Shown: one piece after another, positions 17,517 to 26,517 of the stretch | Position numbering within the stretch: the first letter of the stretch is position 1 | How the letters are laid out: every line of letters starts with the position of its first letter | Assembly: GCA_020060215.1 (NCBI GenBank) | Contig: JAGVAP010000086.1 | Coordinates: 1 to 52,668 of the forward strand | From: Deltaproteobacteria bacterium | GTDB taxonomy: Bacteria > Desulfobacterota > DSM-4660 > Desulfatiglandales > HGW-15 | Reading direction: 5' to 3' | DNA length: 52,668 nt | The notes under the pieces: model-generated | What the model saw: the letters and a program-made list of their open reading frames with translations, nothing else | Database searches by the model: none | What the model was told of the DNA's origin: nothing | Made by a program: the position numbers and the translations under genes

Positions 17517-18749
17517 GTGAACCGCGACCCGGTCGACATCGCGATGGAATGGGATGGCCTCGGGTCTCTTGGTCCGGTGTGGCAAGAGCTTGCGCGTCGA
17601 ATGGGCGCGTCCGATCGTCCCGTAAAGAGGATCGCGGTAGCAGGCCTTGATGAGCGGGGGCGACGAACGCTCGCATCACTGCTCAGATTCCAACGGGTGC
17701 CTGAAGATGCGGTAGTGACCCTCGATACCAGCAAGCTCGGTACCGCCCTTGGCCTCGGCGACGATTTTCAGCTGCGTCGCCTCGTTGAACGTGTTCGAGG
17801 TCCCATTGATAACCGTGCCGCCCTTCGCGCCGCGACGTCGGAGGCACGAGCCTCCCTGTGGTCGCTCACGCACCAGCGAATCGGAAAACGCGTACCTGCC
17901 ACATTCGCGCGTCTTCGGGCTGCGGGTGTTCCCGCCGGCGATATAGACGCACACGCGCGAACCCTCGATCTTCTCGCGAACTGCCTCGATTGTCTTCCGT
18001 CGGCGTCGCCAGTTCCCTTGCCAATGCTGGCGTGGCAGGTCAGTGGTGACCCGCACGCGCTTGATGGAAACACGACGTGCGGTCACTACCTGCAGTTGGC
18101 GGCCGTGGAGCTTGCGGGAAGCCCTGCTGCCGAGCCGGACGGCATTGCGGTCCGCCATGCGTTGCAAGCTCTTGGGGTCTTTGTCGACCGGCTTTCCTCC
18201 ACGACGATCACCTACGGCCTTCGGGCACAACCCGACTCCCCCGTCGGACGCCTGCTTGAGGCCGGCGCCGCAGTGAAGACACCGGTTAGCATTTCGGGGG
18301 CCATGCTCGATGGCGCCGCTCCCAGATTTCAGCAGCGCAGCTGGCTCTGTGTCGAAAACCCGTCGGTCGTGGAATCGGGGATTCTAACCGACTACGCCGG
18401 TCCACTCGTCTGCACATCGGGATGGCCATCGATGGACACGCAGCGACTGCTCGCCATCGCACGAGCACAGGGAATAGATCTGTATTATGCCGGGGATTAC
18501 GATTCGGTTGGTCTGGCGATCGCCAGCTTCATGTCGATGCGCTACCAGGCGCACGTTGTCATGACCAAGGCCCTGTATCTCGCTGCCGACCTGGTTCGTG
18601 CACCTGAGTGGGGGGATACAGAGGTCCCTCTTACACCGTGGGATATAGAGCTCGCGAGCGTGATTTATGCCAAACGCCGCGTCGTGTACCAGGAGGATCC
18701 CGGGGTATGGCGCAGACTCTTGAATGAGCAGACGAACGGTCGCTCTTGA
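17517..18749 (+). CDS. jetD: Wadjet type II JetD (DUF2399, Toprim nuclease)
   Basis: Encodes 410 residues from a GTG start with AAGGA about 10 bases upstream. The C-terminal DUF2399/Toprim-like region has the acidic strand LCVENPSVVE (about residue 277) and YYAGDYDSVG (about 322), where the Glu and DxD-type acids would bind metal. JetD is the nuclease subunit that cuts DNA gripped by JetABC. The first residues of the longer open frame (from 17454) lie inside jetC and were discarded. It closes the operon; the next 800 bases hold only a decayed gene. Confidence 0.88.
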   Translation: MNRDPVDIAMEWDGLGSLGPVWQELARRMGASDRPVKRIAVAGLDERGRRTLASLLRFQRVPEDAVVTLDTSKLGTALGLGDDFQLRRLVERVRGPIDNRAALRAATSEARASLWSLTHQRIGKRVPATFARLRAAGVPAGDIDAHARTLDLLANCLDCLPSASPVPLPMLAWQVSGDPHALDGNTTCGHYLQLAAVELAGSPAAEPDGIAVRHALQALGVFVDRLSSTTITYGLRAQPDSPVGRLLEAGAAVKTPVSISGAMLDGAAPRFQQRSWLCVENPSVVESGILTDYAGPLVCTSGWPSMDTQRLLAIARAQGIDLYYAGDYDSVGLAIASFMSMRYQAHVVMTKALYLAADLVRAPEWGDTEVPLTPWDIELASVIYAKRRVVYQEDPGVWRRLLNEQTNGRS

Positions 18750-18899
18750 CCGGGAGGTCGCCTCAGGACTGGATAGCCGCGCAATGGCGTGTTGCGCGCG
18801 GTGCACGGCGGCGTGTTTTACGCCTTCGAGGTCCGTTCGTAGATCCCAGGACCCGCCAAGGTTCGGATGTGAAGAGTTTAACACAAGTTGGGGTGGGGG

Positions 18900-19260
18900 G
18901 GAGATCCTCCGCTTTCTACCTCCTCCGCACTTTCCCATGCTTCTTCCATCAGCCGGGCGCCGTCCGGGAGTCTCTGGCAGGCCTCGGAAGCGAGCCAGGC
19001 CTGGCCAGCTTCTGAAAGGGCGGGGATTCATGAACCGGGCGAAGATTTTTTCGTTCTGATCCATTCACTCGATGAAGAACGATTCGAGCAGGTTCCTGAA
19101 CATCAGCTCGAACTTGTCCTCTCCGGTTCACGTCCTGCCGCTTTCTTGAGGCTTTGATGAAAAAAAGCTGGTCCGCCTGCTTGAAATCAGTCCCGAACTC
19201 TTGTTGACGATATCGATCAGGCGCGAGAAGAGCATCATTTCCTCCCGCGCCCTTCCGGTG
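18900..19260 (-). pseudogene. Remnant of type I restriction HsdR C-terminus
   Basis: Read on the minus strand across three frames: EEMMLFSRLIDIVN; then EFGTDFKQADQLFF; then DKFELMFRNLLESFFIE, a TGA stop, and MDQNEKIFARFMN. HsdR subunits end with just such a segment (TDFTEADQLFFDQ..., then FIERMDQNEEIFARFMND). At least two frameshifts, one stop and a short internal deletion are needed to explain the sequence. No hsdM or hsdS is present. It is a dead fragment between two defence operons, which shows past turnover here. The rest of 18750-19546 holds no recognised gene. Confidence 0.7.
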
Positions 19261-19546
19261 CCGACCCGGCTACCCCCCCCCTTTATCCTCCAAACCTTGA
19301 ACCTGCCAAAACTTATTGATCTTCAACCAGGTTAGGTATAGATTGCCCATCTATGAACCGGCCAAGAGGGTTTTTGGGAGAAATGCAGACTGTTCCACTG
19401 GCAGAACCCCAAGAAAATGCGAACATGAAGGCGAGACCCCGTCCTTATTAAAGGAGATGGGGTTTTCGTGCTTCTGAGGGGGGGATGCCGCCCGATCAGC
19501 CGCGGCATGTACCGCATGCATAACCGCGGACGCAGGAAGACGAGCT

Positions 19547-21871
19547 ATGGGTAAGAGGAAGAACTCGACCGGTGGTGTCCTTTTCCTGGCGGGTACCGGA
19601 TTCGTTGTCTACCTCCTTGTCAACTACGGCACGGCAATCCTTGTTATAGCAGGAGTCATTGCCGCAATCTGGATCATCTGCAAGATCATTTCCTCCCCCA
19701 AATCCCCGGAGTCACGACTTCCCCGAGCTGAGGAAAAGCCGGTTGCAACCATAAAGATCGCTCTTCCAACAGACTCAACCCCCCCTATCCGGGGCAACAA
19801 CGGCGACGATTTCTGGAAGCCTGCCGCACAAGGTTCCAGAGTCGCCGGTCTTGAGATTGGAGGAATGCTGTATGTGGGAAGGGGTCTAAGCTCGATAGCA
19901 CAGGGGGCGCCCGAGCCCGCCCTCATTGACCCCAAGCTGAGAGTAGCCTCCGGTATAGAGGAATGCTCGGTTCGTCGGCTGAGCTATTGGCCCTCTTATA
20001 GTGGCGCTTCCCCCGAGGCGCGCGCCGCGTATCTCCGATGGCTTTCAACCGGTCGGAATGATCCGAATGCCGACATCGGTTACGTTTTCCTCTACTTTTA
20101 TGGCCTTGAGCGCAGGGCCCTGCATGACGCCAAAACCAGCAGTCGGGCCAAGGCGGAGATCCCGGAGATCTTGAGGGAAACCGAGCGACTTCTTTCGATT
20201 TACAGGAACAGCGGCTCGTTTCAGGGTTATGCCGGGTCATTCCTGGACCTGCTTCATGCACAGAATCTCACCGAGAAGCTTTACGAGAAGGAGCCGCCGC
20301 CACTCCTTAGCGGAAGATATATTACTCTCCTGCATAGACTTGGACTTGCGCAATGCGCAGCCGATGGAAAACCGCTCCCTGCTGCCTGGGCATATTGCTG
20401 GGTCAGGGGCGACCCGACGACCAGGCTGCGCACACCGGCGGTTCGCTGTCCCGAGGAGTTCAAGCAGGCCTTTTTCCTCCATTACCGGGAAGAGTACAAG
20501 GATGGTTTGATACTCCCTCAGAATCGGACACGCCTGAAATTGGAGCATCGTCCGGCAAGCCCTTCTTTCACCTCCGGCAAGGACTTTTCCCTGAAATTCG
20601 ATTTGCCGGATGTGAGCGTTCTCTCTGCTCCGGTTAAGAAGTTGCAGAAGATCGCTGATGAGAGTTACCCCGAGGTGGAGGCCTACAGTCGTTGCATCGG
20701 AAAGGACGGGAGCCGATCCGGTTCTTTCGGGGCGGTGTTGGAGCTGCCGCTTTTCCTTTGGCCTGAAGGATATCGGCAGAAGATCGAAAAGATCGGAGAG
20801 CGCGTTCGGAACGGGAATGCGCCCCTTCCGGTCACCTTCGAAAAGCTTCAGTCCCTTTTTCCGGGATGGGATACAGTGACTCGTCAGAAGCTCCAAGGCT
20901 TCAATCGAGCCTTGTCCGAGGCCGGCGTTGGGGTCGAGCCTGACATACGGTTTGGGGGCAAGATGCCGACGGCCCAATCGACCGTGATGCTTTTCCACGA
21001 TGACAGGAAAAGCGCTATTCAGTCGGCATCTGCGGGTTACTCGGCCGCGGCGCTCACTATGCAGCTGGCTGTGGCCGTTGCAGCAGCGGACGGCGCGGTC
21101 AGCGAAGGGGAAGAGGGTCACCTCACCCAAAAGCTCCAGGACTGGTTGGATTTGTCCGAATCAGAACGGAGAAGGCTCCGGGCCTGTATGAGACTGCTGA
21201 TCGCAGTCCCGCCCAAGCTGACCGGGTACAGGAAGCGCCTTCAGGACCTGGATCCGGTCTCTCGCGATAGCCTTGCCGATTTCCTCGTTCATATCGCGCA
21301 GGCAGATGCGGTGGTAAACACTGCGGAGATGAAGACGATCGAGAAGGTCTTCGGGCTACTCGGACTTGATAAGAAGGCCGCCTACCCCAAGGTCCACATC
21401 GCGGCCACAGAGCCGGTAACCGTAAGACCGGGGCAAGACGCCCCTGCGGGTTTTCCAATTCCAAAACCGGCGCGGGTCGAGACAAGGGTATCTCTTGATC
21501 CTGCCAAGGTGGCCGCCTTGAAGGCGGATTCGGAACGGGTTGCGTCCATTCTGTCCTCGATCTTCAATGAGGATTCCGGCCAGGCGGAGCCGACTGCGCC
21601 TTTTCCTGAACCCGAGCCTGTTGAAGAATTAGGCGAGCCGCCCATCATGGGACTGGATCCGGAACACTCGGCCTTTCTGCGCGTGCTTCTCGGGAGCACC
21701 GCCTGGTCACGAGTGGACCTCGAAGAGCTGTCCCAGGACAGGGGTCTCATGCTGGATGGCGCAATGGAGCGAATGAACGATGCCGCCTGCGAGCTCTATG
21801 GTAAACCTCTATTCGAGGGTGAGGATCCGATAGAGCTCGATCCGGAAGTAGTGAGGGAGGTATTGAATTGA
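19547..21871 (+). CDS. Membrane-anchored TerB-N/TerB/TerB-C protein
   Basis: Encodes 774 residues. Two membrane helices lie at about 9-48 (GGVLFLAGTGFVVYLL and GTAILVIAGVIAAIWII). A TerB-N domain follows (about 84-310: FWKP..., YLRWLSTGRNDPNADIGYVFLYFYGLERR in pieces). A central TerB domain at about 505-600 carries AVAAADGAVSEGEEGHL, the acidic metal-binding helix of TerB. The C-terminal TerB-C segment contains DPEHSAFLRVLL and ends LDPEVVREVLN. AGGAAG precedes the ATG. The last codons overlap the start of the ATPase gene by 4 bases. TerB-family domains have been linked to stress responses and DNA processing; here the ATPase and helicase partners suggest a membrane-tethered DNA-handling or anti-phage complex (inference). 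Confidence 0.85.
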   Translation: MGKRKNSTGGVLFLAGTGFVVYLLVNYGTAILVIAGVIAAIWIICKIISSPKSPESRLPRAEEKPVATIKIALPTDSTPPIRGNNGDDFWKPAAQGSRVAGLEIGGMLYVGRGLSSIAQGAPEPALIDPKLRVASGIEECSVRRLSYWPSYSGASPEARAAYLRWLSTGRNDPNADIGYVFLYFYGLERRALHDAKTSSRAKAEIPEILRETERLLSIYRNSGSFQGYAGSFLDLLHAQNLTEKLYEKEPPPLLSGRYITLLHRLGLAQCAADGKPLPAAWAYCWVRGDPTTRLRTPAVRCPEEFKQAFFLHYREEYKDGLILPQNRTRLKLEHRPASPSFTSGKDFSLKFDLPDVSVLSAPVKKLQKIADESYPEVEAYSRCIGKDGSRSGSFGAVLELPLFLWPEGYRQKIEKIGERVRNGNAPLPVTFEKLQSLFPGWDTVTRQKLQGFNRALSEAGVGVEPDIRFGGKMPTAQSTVMLFHDDRKSAIQSASAGYSAAALTMQLAVAVAAADGAVSEGEEGHLTQKLQDWLDLSESERRRLRACMRLLIAVPPKLTGYRKRLQDLDPVSRDSLADFLVHIAQADAVVNTAEMKTIEKVFGLLGLDKKAAYPKVHIAATEPVTVRPGQDAPAGFPIPKPARVETRVSLDPAKVAALKADSERVASILSSIFNEDSGQAEPTAPFPEPEPVEELGEPPIMGLDPEHSAFLRVLLGSTAWSRVDLEELSQDRGLMLDGAMERMNDAACELYGKPLFEGEDPIELDPEVVREVLN

Positions 21872-23187
21872 ATCGGATTAGAGCTCGTGAACGTGACGCC
21901 ATTATCCAGTCCCTTCGCGCGGGAGTGGTGCCCAGAGTAGGGCAGCATCTTATCCAGGTCGGGCGGTCCAGGGAACTCGAGAGTCTCATAAAGGATGTCG
22001 ATCGGATAGCAGGTGGCGGTTCAACCTTCCGGTTGGTGATCGGGGAGTATGGATCAGGAAAGACATTCTTCCTCAACCTGGTTCGCGCAGTGGCCTTTGA
22101 AAAGAAGCTGGTCTCCCTCTCCGCGGATTTGAGCCCCGACCGAAGGCTTCATGGTAAAGGAGGGCAGGCCAAATCGCTCTACTCGGAGTTGATGAAGAAC
22201 GCCTCCACCCGCACAAAGCCCGAAGGCGGGGCGCTTCCCGGGATCATCGAGAAGTTCATCTCGGGTGTCATCACGGAGGCAAAGGCATCGAAGACCGAGC
22301 CCGAGGCGGCCATTTATCGAAAGCTCGAGAAGCTCACGGAACTGGTCAACGGCTATGACTTTGCCGCAGTCGTTGCAGCCTACTGGAAGGGGTTCGATGA
22401 GGGGAATGAGAAGCTGAAGGCGGATAGCGTAAGGTGGCTGCGCGGGGAGTTCAGCACGAAGACCGACGCGCGTGAAGCGCTGGGGGTGCGCACCATCATC
22501 GACGATGCCTCCTTCTACGACCAGTTGAAGCTGATCGCCAGGTTCGTTCGCCTGGCGGGGTTCTCGGGCCTTCTGGTCTGTCTCGATGAAATGGTGAACC
22601 TCTACAAGCTCTCGAATACCCAGGCCCGCAACTCCAACTTCGAGGAGATCCTCCGCATCCTGAACGACTCCCTCCAAGGCCCGGTCGAAGGAATCGGTTT
22701 CGTCCTGGGGGGCACGCCGGAGTTTCTCCTGGATACCAGGCGCGGACTTTACAGCTATCAGGCGCTGCAGTCGCGGCTGGCCGAAAACACCTTTGCAAAG
22801 GGCGGGCTGGTGGACTTCAGCGGGCCGGTCATCCGGCTCGCGAGCCTTTCCCCGGAAGACTTCTACGTCCTCCTCCAGAAGATCCGCCACGTCTACGCAT
22901 CCGGCGACAGCGCCGGATACACGATTCCCGACGAGGGGCTGCAATCGTTCATGAGCCACTGTCTCAAGAGGATCGGGGAAGCGTACTTTCGAACACCGCG
23001 GACGACGATCACGTCCTTCATCAATCTCCTTTCAGTCCTGGAGCAGAACCCCGGAGCGAGATGGCAGGAGATCCTCTGCCATGTGGAGATCGAGAGGGAT
23101 ACCGGCGGCGCTAGGGACCTCCAGGTCGAACGAGAGATGAGTGAGACAGCGGAGAGCCGGGATGCGCTCACCACATTCAGACTCTGA
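21868..23187 (+). CDS. BrxD-like ATP-binding protein (DUF2791 type)
   Basis: Encodes 439 residues. Walker A is GEYGSGKTFFL (about residue 60) and Walker B is LVCLDEMVNL (about 235). The N-terminal RARERDAIIQSLRAGVVPRVG and the sequence around IQVGR are typical of BrxD, the AAA-type ATPase of type 2 BREX (DUF2791). A TTG start overlaps the TerB gene (TTGA), with GGGAGG about 10 bases upstream. The C-terminus overlaps the helicase start. No pglX, pglZ, pglY or pglW lies nearby, so this is not a full BREX system. It probably couples ATP hydrolysis to the helicase. Confidence 0.85.
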   Translation: MNRIRARERDAIIQSLRAGVVPRVGQHLIQVGRSRELESLIKDVDRIAGGGSTFRLVIGEYGSGKTFFLNLVRAVAFEKKLVSLSADLSPDRRLHGKGGQAKSLYSELMKNASTRTKPEGGALPGIIEKFISGVITEAKASKTEPEAAIYRKLEKLTELVNGYDFAAVVAAYWKGFDEGNEKLKADSVRWLRGEFSTKTDAREALGVRTIIDDASFYDQLKLIARFVRLAGFSGLLVCLDEMVNLYKLSNTQARNSNFEEILRILNDSLQGPVEGIGFVLGGTPEFLLDTRRGLYSYQALQSRLAENTFAKGGLVDFSGPVIRLASLSPEDFYVLLQKIRHVYASGDSAGYTIPDEGLQSFMSHCLKRIGEAYFRTPRTTITSFINLLSVLEQNPGARWQEILCHVEIERDTGGARDLQVEREMSETAESRDALTTFRL

Positions 23188-25420
23188 AAAGAGGTCCAAG
23201 AGCTTCGATCTGCTCGATGAGCGGATTCAGCGCTGGATCTTGCAGGCGGGCTGGACCGAGCTGAGAGACACCCAGGAGATCGCGATACCGGCGATCCTGG
23301 CCGTCGACCGGGACGTCATCATATCCGCTGCCACGGCCTCAGGGAAGACGGAGGCCGCATTTTTTCCCATTCTGACTTATCTCCTCGGCGCAGGGGAGCG
23401 GGCCTGCGTCCTTTATATAAGCCCCCTGAAGGCGCTCATCAACGATCAGTGGAGACGGCTCGATCAGCTTTGCGACCTCCTCGATATTCCCGTTATCCCC
23501 TGGCACGGCGATGCGTCCGAGACTGCCAAGAAGAGGTTTCTGAAAAGACCGGGGGGGTGCCTCCTCATTACCCCGGAATCCCTGGAAGGGATCCTCATAC
23601 GACATGGCCATGCGCTGGGAAGCCTATTTGGCGAACTGGCTTTCATCGTGGTGGATGAGCTCCATGCCTTCATCGATACCGAACGCGGTAAACAACTGCA
23701 GTCCCTGATGCAACGAATTGAGTTGGCCCTTTCGCGTAAACTTCCCCGCATTGGCCTTTCAGCCACTCTCGGCAATATGAGCCTTGCCGCCGAGTTTCTT
23801 CGCCCCGGCGCCGGTTGCGATGTGCAGGTCATCGAAAGCGAGGAGGGTTTTCAGGAGCTCAAGGTCATCGTGAAAGGCTATTGCGACCTGGCGCCTGAGT
23901 CTCCGAGAGAAGGGACTACACCCATCATGACTTCCCCTGGGGCTGATGAAAACAGGGCGACGGGTGAGATTGCCGTCAGTATCGATCTCTTCAGGACTCT
24001 CCGGGGGACGAATAACCTGGTCTTTCCCAATAGCCGACGCAAGGTCGAGATCTATTCCGATCTCCTGCGCCGCCGATGCGAAGGGGAAGGGCTCCCCAAC
24101 GAGTTCTGGCCGCACCATGGGAGCCTGTCAAAGGAGATCCGAGAGGAAACAGAGCGGGCTCTGAAGGCAGGAGACAGACCAGTCACCGCGATCGCCACTA
24201 CGACACTGGAGTTGGGGATAGACATCGGCGCGGTAAAGAGCATCGCGCAGATAGGCCCGGCCCCCTCGGTGGCCGGCTTGAGACAACGACTCGGTCGATC
24301 CGGACGGCGAAAAGGGGAACCAGCCGTTTTGCGATGCTATTGTCTTGAGGCGGAGCTCAAGCCTGACACGCCCATTTCAGATAGGCTGAGAGAGAGTCTT
24401 GTCCAAACCATTGCGCAGATCAGACTCCTTGTTAGAGGCTGGTACGAACCACCGCGGATTTCAGGTTTGCATCTTTCGACACTCATCCAGCAGGTGCTTT
24501 CTCTAATCGCACAGTATGGGGGCGTTGACGCCGCAAAGGCATGGACCGTTCTCTGCGCAAGCGGCGTCTTCCGGGGGCTTTCAAAGCAGGACTTCGCTGA
24601 ACTGTTGCGGGGACTTGGTTCGAACGAGATCCTGATGCAGGATGCGACGGGACTCCTGTTGCATGGCCCAACAGGCGAAAGGATAGTGAATCATTACAGC
24701 TTCCTGGCGGCATTCGCGGCTGATGAGGAATTCAGGGTCTTTGTCCGGGGGAAGACACTCGGATCGCTTCCTCTGTCGCGCCCTGTGGAACCCGGCAGTT
24801 ACGTGATCTTTGCCGGACGCCGCTGGAAGGTGTTGTCCTGCAACCCGGCAGAAAAATATATCGAGGTCGAGCCTGCAAAAGGGGGTAAACCGCCCCTCTT
24901 TGACGGTATGGTGGGGAAGGTCCACGATCAGGTGCGCGAGGAAATGCGAGCAGTCCTCACGAGCCTTGCGCCCATCCCCTTCCTGGATGTGACGGCCTCA
25001 AAACAGCTGGAGGAGGGGAGACGGAACTATGCCGAGCTCGGACTCTCGGACCGATCACTGATTCAATCCGGGGCGGACGTCCACGTTTTCACCTGGAAGG
25101 GAGACTGGGTGAACGACACGCTCTCGCTCCTGCTCTCCCGCAAAAACATGCGCGCCCTGAACGAAGGCATCGCGGTGACCGCCTTGCAGACCGACGTCAA
25201 GACGGTCTTCAATGCGTTGCGCTCGATCGCAGATGAGCCGCCGCCTTCAGCGGAGGCCCTCGCCGAAACCGTCAGGAACAAGCTTCGAGAGAAGTGGGAC
25301 CACCTTCTAACTGAACCTTTGCTCAACAAGACCTTCGCCTCCAGGGAGTTGGACATGTCAGGAGCGTGCGCCATTGCCCGGGGCATAGCAAATACCGCCC
25401 GGGCTTTGAGGCATGTATAG
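23162..25420 (+). CDS. BrxHI/Lhr-like DEAD/DEAH-box helicase
   Basis: Encodes 752 residues of superfamily II: Q-like motif (TQEIAIPAIL), motif I ATASGKTEA, motif Ia YISPLKALINDQ, motif II DELH (IVVDELHAF), motif III LSATLG, motif V TTTLELGIDIG and motif VI QRLGRSGRRKGE. The C-terminal half resembles the extension of Lhr/BrxHI helicases. The ATG at 23162 has GGAGAG upstream; a GTG at 23141 is possible. It overlaps the BrxD-like gene, so translation is coupled. BrxHI pairs with BrxD in type 2 BREX, which supports a shared function with the two upstream genes. Confidence 0.88.
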   Translation: MRSPHSDSEKRSKSFDLLDERIQRWILQAGWTELRDTQEIAIPAILAVDRDVIISAATASGKTEAAFFPILTYLLGAGERACVLYISPLKALINDQWRRLDQLCDLLDIPVIPWHGDASETAKKRFLKRPGGCLLITPESLEGILIRHGHALGSLFGELAFIVVDELHAFIDTERGKQLQSLMQRIELALSRKLPRIGLSATLGNMSLAAEFLRPGAGCDVQVIESEEGFQELKVIVKGYCDLAPESPREGTTPIMTSPGADENRATGEIAVSIDLFRTLRGTNNLVFPNSRRKVEIYSDLLRRRCEGEGLPNEFWPHHGSLSKEIREETERALKAGDRPVTAIATTTLELGIDIGAVKSIAQIGPAPSVAGLRQRLGRSGRRKGEPAVLRCYCLEAELKPDTPISDRLRESLVQTIAQIRLLVRGWYEPPRISGLHLSTLIQQVLSLIAQYGGVDAAKAWTVLCASGVFRGLSKQDFAELLRGLGSNEILMQDATGLLLHGPTGERIVNHYSFLAAFAADEEFRVFVRGKTLGSLPLSRPVEPGSYVIFAGRRWKVLSCNPAEKYIEVEPAKGGKPPLFDGMVGKVHDQVREEMRAVLTSLAPIPFLDVTASKQLEEGRRNYAELGLSDRSLIQSGADVHVFTWKGDWVNDTLSLLLSRKNMRALNEGIAVTALQTDVKTVFNALRSIADEPPPSAEALAETVRNKLREKWDHLLTEPLLNKTFASRELDMSGACAIARGIANTARALRHV

Positions 25421-25496
25421 CATCAGAACTGATTGACTGTCAGTCCAATAAGTGCTAGTAAAGACTTAGAAAGATAAAAAAAGGAGGGGGGATATC

Positions 25497-25952
25497 ATGG
25501 GAAATGCGTCGGCATTACCTGAAAGGGTCAAGGGACTTCATGCTCTGGATCCTGACCTTCCATTTCTGGCCTCCGAAGCAGCGGTGGACTTGGACAACCT
25601 GCTTTCGGACAGGTCCAGGGAGTTGACAGCCATTCGTCAACTCGCTGAGCAGCTGAAGAATTCAATATCGTTGAGCATGCCATCGCAGCCTCGGGCATTG
25701 ATGGATCCGGCGACACTGACTATCGTTGGTGACGCTATGCTGCAGGTTGTAGAGGAAAAGCGGGATTCTAAAATAGAAAACCTGCTTGCCCTGGCCGCAG
25801 TCATGGCTGAACACCTGTTAAGCGACGATCCCGCAAAGAACCGGAAGGGACTTGAACAAGCCAGAGACTTTTGCGTAGCCCTTTCGAGAGCTGCTACGAT
25901 CTACCGCAAATCAATCCTTGATTTGCGGCCACAACATCCTTTCAGAAGATGA
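25497..25952 (+). CDS. Hypothetical helical protein (151 aa)
   Basis: Predominantly helical and soluble, with no motif I recognise. A very strong AGGAGGGG precedes the ATG by about 8 bases. It follows the helicase by 76 bases and overlaps the next gene with ATGA. It could be an accessory part of the TerB-BrxD-helicase operon, or the first gene of a separate pair. The composition looks like coding sequence throughout. Confidence 0.65.
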   Translation: MGNASALPERVKGLHALDPDLPFLASEAAVDLDNLLSDRSRELTAIRQLAEQLKNSISLSMPSQPRALMDPATLTIVGDAMLQVVEEKRDSKIENLLALAAVMAEHLLSDDPAKNRKGLEQARDFCVALSRAATIYRKSILDLRPQHPFRR

Positions 25953-26203
25953 CATCGTGGAACGAATTATCGCATACGCCCGCAACCGTATTGCCGCTGT
26001 TCGCGAGGAAACTGTCCAACGTTGGCGAAATACCGATCACAGTTAAGCCCGGCACTGCAATCTGCCAGCTTTTCATTCACGAACTGACAAAGGGGGATCC
26101 CAAGCTTGTTGATCGGAGTCGCTTCATTGGCAGGAGAAAGCCCGCGCTTCGACCGATTGAGTTGGATGAAACCGCCCGTAGACTTGGAAAGTGGCTGCCG
26201 TGA
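25949..26203 (+). CDS. dCTP deaminase/dUTPase-like C-terminal fragment
   Basis: Encodes 84 residues. The segment NVGEIPITVKPGTAICQLFI matches the conserved jelly-roll strand of dCTP deaminases and dUTPases (form NVG.LPI.L.PG..I.QL.F). It is followed by DRSRFIGRRKPALRP and an end helix ETARRLGKWLP. The catalytic N-terminal portion of that family is missing, and the first 25 residues do not fit it. So it is either a truncated remnant or a small protein built from the fold. ATGA overlap couples it to the preceding gene. Nucleotide-pool enzymes do occur in defence islands, but activity is not expected. Confidence 0.45.
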   Translation: MTSWNELSHTPATVLPLFARKLSNVGEIPITVKPGTAICQLFIHELTKGDPKLVDRSRFIGRRKPALRPIELDETARRLGKWLP

Positions 26204-26405
26204 ATCTTTTGTGCTTCGTTCAGGCTCCGCTCCCATATAAAGCTGTATTCCTTCCTGCTCGCCCTTCTCGCCATTCTCGGGCATCCACAGGGATAGATCT
26301 CTCAGGGATTCGGGCAGGGGCCGTGACAAAAGGCGTTTCACGAGACCCGAGAGAGAAGAAACCAAAAGGTGGCTCGAGCCCAGCGCAGATTGTCAAAAAG
26401 CAGTT
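26204..26405. other. Intergenic stretch, no gene seen
   Basis: Short frames on both strands cross this stretch without domains. It separates the plus-strand defence island from the minus-strand catabolic array. Confidence 0.5.
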
Positions 26406-26425
26406 GCAGAGGTGATTCCCTCTGC
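26406..26425. terminator. Candidate terminator of the catabolic array
   Basis: GCAGAGG and CCTCTGC form a perfect 7-bp stem with a 6-base loop. On the minus strand it is followed 6 bases later by TTTTT, as expected for a Rho-independent terminator downstream of the truncated amidohydrolase gene. On the plus strand there is no T run, so it would act mainly on leftward transcripts. Confidence 0.5.
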
Positions 26426-26517
26426 ATCCTTATTGAAAGGATCGTTGTTCAAAACAGAGTTTAATCCAAACCGAGGATTCACCACAATTTACGCCGAACC
26501 AGAGCACTTACCCATGG

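Noticed and set aside
18384..19064. 226-residue minus-strand open frame
   Set aside because: Only a short stretch resembles the HsdR end; most is antisense to jetD. Treated as part of the decayed gene.
21868..25420. Full type 2 BREX system
   Set aside because: BrxD- and BrxHI-like proteins are present, but there is no methylase (PglX), phosphatase (PglZ), PglY or PglW in the window.
25967..26365. 132-residue minus-strand ORF
   Set aside because: Opposite the dUTPase-like frame, whose conserved strand is more convincing; no motif found.
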